Below, in pieces: positions 58,646 to 64,000 of a stretch of DNA of 64,000 bases (positions are counted from its first letter, which is position 1; each line of letters starts with the position of its first letter). The notes below the pieces were generated by a model. The model was not told where the DNA came from. It saw nothing but the letters and a program-made list of their open reading frames with translations, and ran no database searches. The position numbers and the translations under genes are program-made. This DNA is from Pseudoalteromonas prydzensis (GTDB lineage: Bacteria; Pseudomonadota; Gammaproteobacteria; Enterobacterales; Alteromonadaceae): positions 44,850-108,849 of the forward strand of contig NZ_DRGM01000128.1 of NCBI RefSeq assembly GCF_011050055.1, read 5' to 3'.

Positions 58646-59497
58646 TTAGCCTATTTCAAAAGAGGTTACACCAAACACCTTACTTAAAGGGGTAGTGGGG
58701 GAGGGCTGTGTATACATTCTGGCTGTTTCAAACGATGGCTGCATATTATAGCGTTGCGCTAAAGCCATTGCGGCTTGGTTTATATTAGGCACATCTAAGT
58801 AGATAGTTTCATCTGTAGGAACTGATGCCTTTAATGCGAGAAACAACGACTCTGCCAATTGAGGAGTGTTCGCGTATAGAGGGCCAATTTTAAATCCTTC
58901 GCGACATGCCCTGATCACACCGTAACCTGCTAATTTACCCTTGTCTAAAATTCCCAAAGCTTGAGAATTGGGCTGGCTTATCCAGCTTCGCAAAAAATCT
59001 GCTCTAACTGCTGGGAAAAAGGGTTTTTCGTAATCGCTTATTGCTGAGAATGGCAAGCTTGCAAGCTCTATAATATCGTCATTGTTTGGCAATTGACCGC
59101 CACCGGCTCCTGCAAATCTAATATTACTGTAGGCCAGTTTAAATCCTGATTTTTTATAATTATCTTGCTGTTCAAGTACGCCATCAAGGGCAATATTACA
59201 GTTTTTCAGATAGTTAAGGCCCGCTTGCCAAATTTTCATGCCATAACCTTTGCCCCGATATTCAGGTTTAACGATGTAAAAGCCTAAAAAAGCAAAATCG
59301 TTATCATATTTAACAACGGAAATGGTTGCGATAGCTTCATCGCCAAGGTAGCCAATTAAAAAGCCATGGGGATCTGCCTGATAATAATTATGGGCATCAT
59401 TAAGGCCTGGGTTCCAGCCCTCTAGCGCGGCCCATTCAACGGCAATATTCACTTCTTCTTTAGACATAACTTTGATGGTTAAGCGCTGCTCTTGCAT
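58646..59497 (-). CDS. GNAT-family acetyltransferase
   Basis: A 283-residue protein with a GNAT acetyl-CoA-binding motif near residue 85 (YIVKPEYRGKGYGMKIW) and a longer C-terminal half that resembles a second GNAT-like domain (GKLAGYGVIRACREGFKIGPLYA). ATG 59497 has AAAAGGA upstream; the longer in-frame start is rejected. The target of acetylation is not known. It lies between the DapA-family gene and the Oar-like receptor but is on the opposite strand to the latter. A weak hairpin (58631-58656) overlaps its stop and may end its transcript. Confidence 0.75.
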   Translation of the reverse strand: MQEQRLTIKVMSKEEVNIAVEWAALEGWNPGLNDAHNYYQADPHGFLIGYLGDEAIATISVVKYDNDFAFLGFYIVKPEYRGKGYGMKIWQAGLNYLKNCNIALDGVLEQQDNYKKSGFKLAYSNIRFAGAGGGQLPNNDDIIELASLPFSAISDYEKPFFPAVRADFLRSWISQPNSQALGILDKGKLAGYGVIRACREGFKIGPLYANTPQLAESLFLALKASVPTDETIYLDVPNINQAAMALAQRYNMQPSFETARMYTQPSPTTPLSKVFGVTSFEIG

Positions 59498-59700
59498 GTG
59501 AGTCCTTTTAATTTTTGCTAATTCTGCACTTTTTGTTGAGCGTATAAGCATAGAACGAAGCGTGTAAATTGCACAGTTATTTTCACACAAGCGTTTAATA
59601 ATAGGCTTATTTTTAATTTTTCCATGGTGATGTTTTTACCACAGCTTGCGATTAACAGCATGGAATTTTAGGACGATCCTAAAAAATAAATGTATATTTA

Positions 59701-59716
59701 ATATTGTATACAATAT
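59701..59716. promoter_or_regulatory. GntR-type operator ahead of the Oar-like receptor
   Basis: ATATTGTATACAATAT, a 16-bp perfect palindrome 75 bp upstream of the receptor ATG. It is the longest perfect copy of this box in the window. Confidence 0.72.
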
Positions 59717-59790
59717 GTAATGGGTGTATATTTTTTTCGTCAGAGGTTAGACAGACAACAAAAAATTAACAGGATCAAAGGAACATTTTC

Positions 59791-62784
59791 ATGTTTACAT
59801 ATAATAAAAAGCAAACTCGGGGAGCGGGTGTAAAAACCCTATTAGCAACGGCGGTTACTGCTGCATTAATGATGGCGCCTGCTGCGCAAGCCGTTGATGG
59901 CAGTAGTATTGTAAAAGGTCATATTGTGGCGCAATCTGGCAATGATTTGATTGGTGCAAAAATTACCCTTAAACACAAAACGAAAGGTCTTGTGTATACC
60001 ATTACAAGTAATGCTGAAGGCGATTATTTACTGCGTAATGTGCCAGTGGGTACTTATGACGTCACTATTGTGAAAGATGGTTATCAAACAATGGTTGAAG
60101 AAGATGTGGCTGTGACCATTGGTCAATCCATTATTCTTGATGTACAACTTTTTAAAGCTGGCACTGACATTGAGCGTATCGCAGTATCCGGCTCAGCAAT
60201 ACGCCGTGTTGATATGGCTTCTTCAACCTCTGGTTTAACGTTTAGCGATGCTGAGCTTAAAGCAATGCCAGTAAATACGGGGTTTGAGAGTATTGCGTTA
60301 CTTGCACCAGGTACCGCAGCTCCGGGTGGTTCTAATTTTAAAGGCGCCTCTAGTTTTGGTGGCTCATCAGCAGCTGAAAATGGCTACTATTTTAATGGCT
60401 TAAATGTAACAAGTATTCGCACAGGGTTGGGTTCAATTCGTCTACCGTGGGAAGCTATTTCTCAAACTCAAGTTAAAACCGGTGGTGTAAGCCCTGAATT
60501 TGGTGGTGCATTAGGCGGTATTGTAAACGCTGTATCTAAATCAGGTGATAATGATTTTAAATTTGGTGCAGAGGTGCGCTGGGATCCTGATAGTCTTCGT
60601 AGTCAGCATGATTCAATATTCCAAGATAGTGGAACTATCGATACTAATACTCAACAAAGTAGTGACGATTTTAAAGAAGTACAGTTATGGGCGAGCGGTG
60701 CGATTATTGAAGATACGCTTTTCTTCTATGGTTTATTTGCTCCACGCAGAGAAGAGACTAACAGTGCGGGACAAACCACTTTCTCTGATTTTGAGCGTGA
60801 TGAAGACCGCTGGTTTACCAAGGTCGACTGGTTCATTAATGAAGACCATTCAGTAGGTTTCTCTGCGATGAATAACAAACGTACGTGGACCGATAAAACA
60901 TTCGCTTATAACTGGCAAGATAATGTGGTAGGTGACCAACAGGGTGTAGATGCACCTGGCGAAGATGGCGGCAATGTATACAGTATTAACTACAATGGCT
61001 ATCTGACTGATACATTTTCAGTGTCAGCTGTTGTTGGCCGTGTTACAGAAAATGTTGAAAACGTTGTAGCATCACCTAACCCAGGTGTGTGGGATGAACG
61101 TGATGGCTTTGTAACGTTAAGTCAGCATACAAATTCCGATATAACGGAAGAAGAATATATTCGAGACCAAGCCAGAATTGATTTTAACTGGGACTTGGAT
61201 ATGCATTCAATCCAGTTTGGTATTGACTACACCAACGTGAAAGTTGATTACTTGGAAGGGCAAAACGGGGTGGGTGATGCACAAGGCTGGTGGACAATAA
61301 AAACCGCAGGTGAAAATGATATCTCGGGTGCAGCGCTGGGCAGTGATTTTATTGAGCGACGCGTGCGTAGCCGTGAAGTCGATTCAGATACCACTTCGTT
61401 AGCGTTTTATATTAATGACTCATGGCAAGCAACTGATAATTTAGTGCTTAATATGGGCTTGCGTTACAGTCAATTTGAAAACACCGTATCGGATGGCCGC
61501 GCTTTTGTTGATATTGATAACCAAATCGCACCGCGGTTACAAGCTATCTATGATGTAAGTGGTGATGGTAGTGCTAAAGTATTCGCAACCTTTGGTCGCT
61601 ACTTTCAGCCTGTATCGGCCAACATGAATATTACTCAAGGATCGGCATCTATTGAGTGGTTTGAGTATTTCGAATTAGATCAATTAGAAGGCAATGGTTC
61701 ACCTACTTTATTAGCGGATGGTTCACCTAGCAGAGGTGATATGTTACGTGATAGACGCTGGCGTCAACGTGGTATTACAGAGCCAGGACTTATTGCTTCT
61801 GCTTCTTTGAAGCCAATGTACAGTGATGAGTTTACGATAGGCTATCAGCAAGAAGTGTTTGATACTATGTCGGCGGGAGTACGCGCTATCTATCGTGATT
61901 TAGGTCGCAGTGTTGAAGACACCGATGTAGGTCCTGTACTTGCTAAAAAGCTAGCCGAGATGGGGATCACCGATAACGTAGGTCAAGGTTCATACTATGT
62001 TTTGAATAACCCAGGTGAAGCGATCCAAATGTCGTATGATTTTGATGGCGATGGGCAAGTTGATAACGTTAATTTAAGTGTTGAAGAGCTAGCATTACCT
62101 GAAGCACAGCGTAAATATTTGGCGCTTGAATTTACTTTAGATGGCAATGTAACCGATGATTTACGGATCAACACATCATATACATGGTCACACAGTTACG
62201 GTAATACAGAGGGCTTAGTTAAAACGGACAACGACCAAGCTGATCCGGGCTGGACAACTTCTTATGACTATGGCGATTTGATGGATCATGGTTATGGTAA
62301 TTTACCAAACGATCACCGCCATGCGATTAAATTTAGCGGTGCCTACAGTATTACCGATTCATTAACCGTTGGCTTAGTTGCGCGAACAACATCGGGTCGA
62401 CCAAAAAGTTACTTCTCAGTTCACCCTGAAGGTGTAGATAGCTGTGAGCAAGGTAATCCTTGGGATGCGTGTATTAGTAAATACTACGACCAGGCATCGC
62501 ATTATGATGAAAACGGTAACCCAGCTCCTCGTGGTAGTAAAGGCAATTTACCTTGGTTAACTAACGTAGATATGTCGCTTACTTATTACACTGACTTTTT
62601 TGGCTCTGATATGACACTCAAAGGCACCGTTTATAACTTATTTGATGGTGATAGCGCGCTATCAATAAATGAGGAACGCGCTCAGTACGGTGATAATGGC
62701 TTAGAGCTTAACCCTGATTATGGTTTAGTTACAGGCCGACAAGGAGCTCGGTATGTATCGTTAACCGCGCGTATAGAATTTTAA
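59791..62784 (+). CDS. Oar-like TonB-dependent receptor
   Basis: A 997-residue outer-membrane receptor. A long signal region (to about QAVDG, residue 37) is followed by a carboxypeptidase-regulatory-like domain (IVKGHIVAQSGNDLIGAKITL ... VPVGTYDVTIVKDGY, residues 40-115), a TonB plug (SSTSGLTFSDAELK, EAISQTQVKTGG), and a barrel ending YVSLTARIEF. The layout matches Oar proteins, linked to protein or peptide uptake in marine bacteria. The upstream ATATTGTATACAATAT box joins it to the hydroxyproline and collagenase genes, so collagen peptides are the suggested ligand. This ligand is not established. Confidence 0.85.
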   Translation: MFTYNKKQTRGAGVKTLLATAVTAALMMAPAAQAVDGSSIVKGHIVAQSGNDLIGAKITLKHKTKGLVYTITSNAEGDYLLRNVPVGTYDVTIVKDGYQTMVEEDVAVTIGQSIILDVQLFKAGTDIERIAVSGSAIRRVDMASSTSGLTFSDAELKAMPVNTGFESIALLAPGTAAPGGSNFKGASSFGGSSAAENGYYFNGLNVTSIRTGLGSIRLPWEAISQTQVKTGGVSPEFGGALGGIVNAVSKSGDNDFKFGAEVRWDPDSLRSQHDSIFQDSGTIDTNTQQSSDDFKEVQLWASGAIIEDTLFFYGLFAPRREETNSAGQTTFSDFERDEDRWFTKVDWFINEDHSVGFSAMNNKRTWTDKTFAYNWQDNVVGDQQGVDAPGEDGGNVYSINYNGYLTDTFSVSAVVGRVTENVENVVASPNPGVWDERDGFVTLSQHTNSDITEEEYIRDQARIDFNWDLDMHSIQFGIDYTNVKVDYLEGQNGVGDAQGWWTIKTAGENDISGAALGSDFIERRVRSREVDSDTTSLAFYINDSWQATDNLVLNMGLRYSQFENTVSDGRAFVDIDNQIAPRLQAIYDVSGDGSAKVFATFGRYFQPVSANMNITQGSASIEWFEYFELDQLEGNGSPTLLADGSPSRGDMLRDRRWRQRGITEPGLIASASLKPMYSDEFTIGYQQEVFDTMSAGVRAIYRDLGRSVEDTDVGPVLAKKLAEMGITDNVGQGSYYVLNNPGEAIQMSYDFDGDGQVDNVNLSVEELALPEAQRKYLALEFTLDGNVTDDLRINTSYTWSHSYGNTEGLVKTDNDQADPGWTTSYDYGDLMDHGYGNLPNDHRHAIKFSGAYSITDSLTVGLVARTTSGRPKSYFSVHPEGVDSCEQGNPWDACISKYYDQASHYDENGNPAPRGSKGNLPWLTNVDMSLTYYTDFFGSDMTLKGTVYNLFDGDSALSINEERAQYGDNGLELNPDYGLVTGRQGARYVSLTARIEF

Positions 62785-62972
62785 GTTCCCTGGTAAGTGG
62801 CTGTAAGTTGTCGTTTTAGTACATATCACCTAACAAGCGAAAGCTAAAATTGACAAAATGTTTAAGCACATTCTCATAGTGAGTAACACAGCCCTGATGC
62901 TGAGTAGGTAACTGCTCGGCATTTTTCTTATTACTAGACTTGAAACGATTGCAGTATAAATAAAAAAGATAT

Positions 62973-62984
62973 ACTGTATACAAA
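62973..62984. promoter_or_regulatory. Degenerate GntR-type operator ahead of the 3-hydroxyproline dehydratase
   Basis: ACTGTATACAAA keeps the TGTATACA core with changes at the flanks. It ends 17 bp before the ATG and could alternatively overlap the -10 region. Confidence 0.45.
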
Positions 62985-63001
62985 AATAGAAAGAGTGACA
63001 T

Positions 63002-64000
63002 ATGACCCATACTTTATTCTCTCACTGGCAACAGCCAAATAATGATTGGTTATCAATAAATACACTTGATATGCACACAGGTGGTGAGCCCCTTCGGATT
63101 ATTGTTGATGGTTTTAGCGATGTGCAAGGGCAAACCATGCACCAGAAGCGTGCTGATTGTTTGGCGCGTTTTGATGACTTACGAAAAGCATTGATGTTTG
63201 AGCCGCGCGGGCATGCTGATATGTACGGTGCATTAATTACGGCTCCTGAGCGTGAGAGTAGCCACTTTGGCGTACTTTTTCTACATAACGAAGGTTATAG
63301 CACTATGTGCGGGCATGCCATTATAGCCTTAGCTACGGCTGCAAAAGACTGTGGTATTGCTAATTTTATTGATGGAATTAATGAGTTACGGATTGATACC
63401 CCAGCAGGGCTGATTACAGCGTATGTTGAGCTTAAAAATGCTCAGTTACAGCAAGTATATTTTGATAATGTAGCCAGTTTTGTCGATAAGCTCGACGTGA
63501 AAATTAAATTGCCTATGGTTGGGGAGGTTAGCTGTGATATTGCATTTGGTGGCGCCTATTATGCGTTTGTTGATGCTGATACTGTTGATTTAAGCTTAGC
63601 ACCAGATAATCATGAACAGATCATTAGTCTTGGTAAAACGATTAAACAGCAGGTAACAAAACAATATCAACCAAAGCACCCAACTGATCAGGCACTTGGT
63701 TTTTTATACGGGGTTATTTTTTACTCCAATAGCCAGGTATCGCAGAGCAATCATTTTAGCCGACATGTATGTATTTTTGCAGAAGGTGAGCTTGATAGAA
63801 GCCCAACCGGTACTGGCGTTAGTGCCCGCGCTGCACTTGCGTTCGCAAAAGGTGAGTTGGCGATAGGGCAAAGTGTTAACATTGAAAGTATTTTGGGTTC
63901 AGTATTTAACGTGAACATTTGGCAGTCATGCAATGTTAAAACACATACTGCAATTATTCCTCGTGTTACAGGCACAGCTTTTGTTACAGGCAAACATACA
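63002..64000 (+). CDS. trans-3-hydroxy-L-proline dehydratase, 3' end outside window
   Basis: Proline-racemase-family enzyme, about 333 residues visible of a usual 340-360. It has Cys103 (STMCGHAIIA) but Thr269 (DRSPTGTGVSAR) in place of the second catalytic cysteine. That Cys/Thr pair is the known mark of trans-3-hydroxyproline dehydratase rather than epimerase or racemase. It dehydrates trans-3-hydroxy-L-proline, a minor collagen residue, towards pyrroline-2-carboxylate. AGAGTG precedes the ATG, and TGTATACA lies 22 bp ahead. It complements the 4-hydroxyproline branch at 50145-54338. Confidence 0.87.
   Translation, partial: MTHTLFSHWQQPNNDWLSINTLDMHTGGEPLRIIVDGFSDVQGQTMHQKRADCLARFDDLRKALMFEPRGHADMYGALITAPERESSHFGVLFLHNEGYSTMCGHAIIALATAAKDCGIANFIDGINELRIDTPAGLITAYVELKNAQLQQVYFDNVASFVDKLDVKIKLPMVGEVSCDIAFGGAYYAFVDADTVDLSLAPDNHEQIISLGKTIKQQVTKQYQPKHPTDQALGFLYGVIFYSNSQVSQSNHFSRHVCIFAEGELDRSPTGTGVSARAALAFAKGELAIGQSVNIESILGSVFNVNIWQSCNVKTHTAIIPRVTGTAFVTGKHT

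Noticed and set aside
62820..62945. A possible attC (ACCTAAC near 62827, GTTAGGT on the other strand)
   Set aside because: No opposing core site pairs with it and the expected long hairpin is not present, so it is a chance match.

Overview
The window looks like chromosome of a marine, heterotrophic gammaproteobacterium of the Alteromonadales, most like Pseudoalteromonas. This is inferred from moderate-to-low GC, several TonB-dependent receptors, a secreted M9 collagenase with PKD and PPC domains, and densely packed catabolic clusters. I found no rRNA, tRNA, CRISPR array, transposase or phage gene. There is one integron-type attC site.

Region 1 (1-14175) is purine catabolism: xanthine dehydrogenase (xdhAB, xdhB cut by the left edge), a NAT/NCS2 purine permease, a Tsx-like outer-membrane channel, and a five-gene leftward operon (amidase, HpxW-like oxamate amidohydrolase, TauE/SafE transporter, PucG-like ureidoglycine aminotransferase, allantoate amidohydrolase). 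An RraA-fold gene is paired with a RutR-like TetR regulator. Four 16-bp palindromes resembling the RutR operator (TTGACCANNTGGTCAA) lie at 3727, 12642, 12823 and 14160, at the control points of these units. Between xdhA and the permease are two tiny ORFs that look like deletion remnants of a purine/nucleoside ABC importer.

Region 2 (14316-19262) has a periplasmic catalase with a frameshifted ankyrin partner (ankB-like), a CstA-type transporter, a 5'-truncated ChrR-like cupin pseudogene and a STAS-like protein.

Region 3 (19347-26916) is a sucrose island: fructokinase, TonB receptor, MFS transporter, sucrose phosphorylase and a LacI regulator. Operators share the core CTTAATCGATTAAG; one sits in a 42-bp perfect palindrome.

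Region 4 (27245-36356) has an EAL phosphodiesterase with a CSS sensor domain, the collagenase, and an Fbp-type iron ABC operon behind a Fur box and led by an unknown periplasmic protein.

Region 5 (36588-44994) has a lipoprotein metallopeptidase divergent from a POT peptide transporter and a YgjK-type GH63 glucosidase, then small redox, hypothetical and PpiC genes. Region 6 (45106-48763) holds a YfcC-type carrier, a small lipoprotein, a SIMPL protein and a DsbA-family oxidoreductase.

Region 7 (48899-64000) is hydroxyproline catabolism: an M24 prolidase-like peptidase, D-hydroxyproline oxidase, 4-hydroxyproline epimerase, ketoglutarate-semialdehyde dehydrogenase, a GntR regulator, a DapA-family enzyme, an Oar-like TonB receptor and a trans-3-hydroxyproline dehydratase (cut by the right edge). 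It is interrupted by an integron-like segment carrying a PD-(D/E)XK (Shedu-like) nuclease gene and a HEPN gene around a 97-bp attC.

The most interesting signal is a palindrome, ATTGTATACAAT and variants, found upstream of the collagenase, between the metallopeptidase and the peptide transporter/YgjK operon, and upstream of the hydroxyproline genes and Oar receptor. I read this as one collagen-utilisation regulon: secreted collagenase, outer-membrane receptor, peptide uptake, prolidase and hydroxyproline oxidation. The YgjK-type enzyme may remove glucose from the Glc-alpha-1,2-Gal glycan on collagen hydroxylysine.
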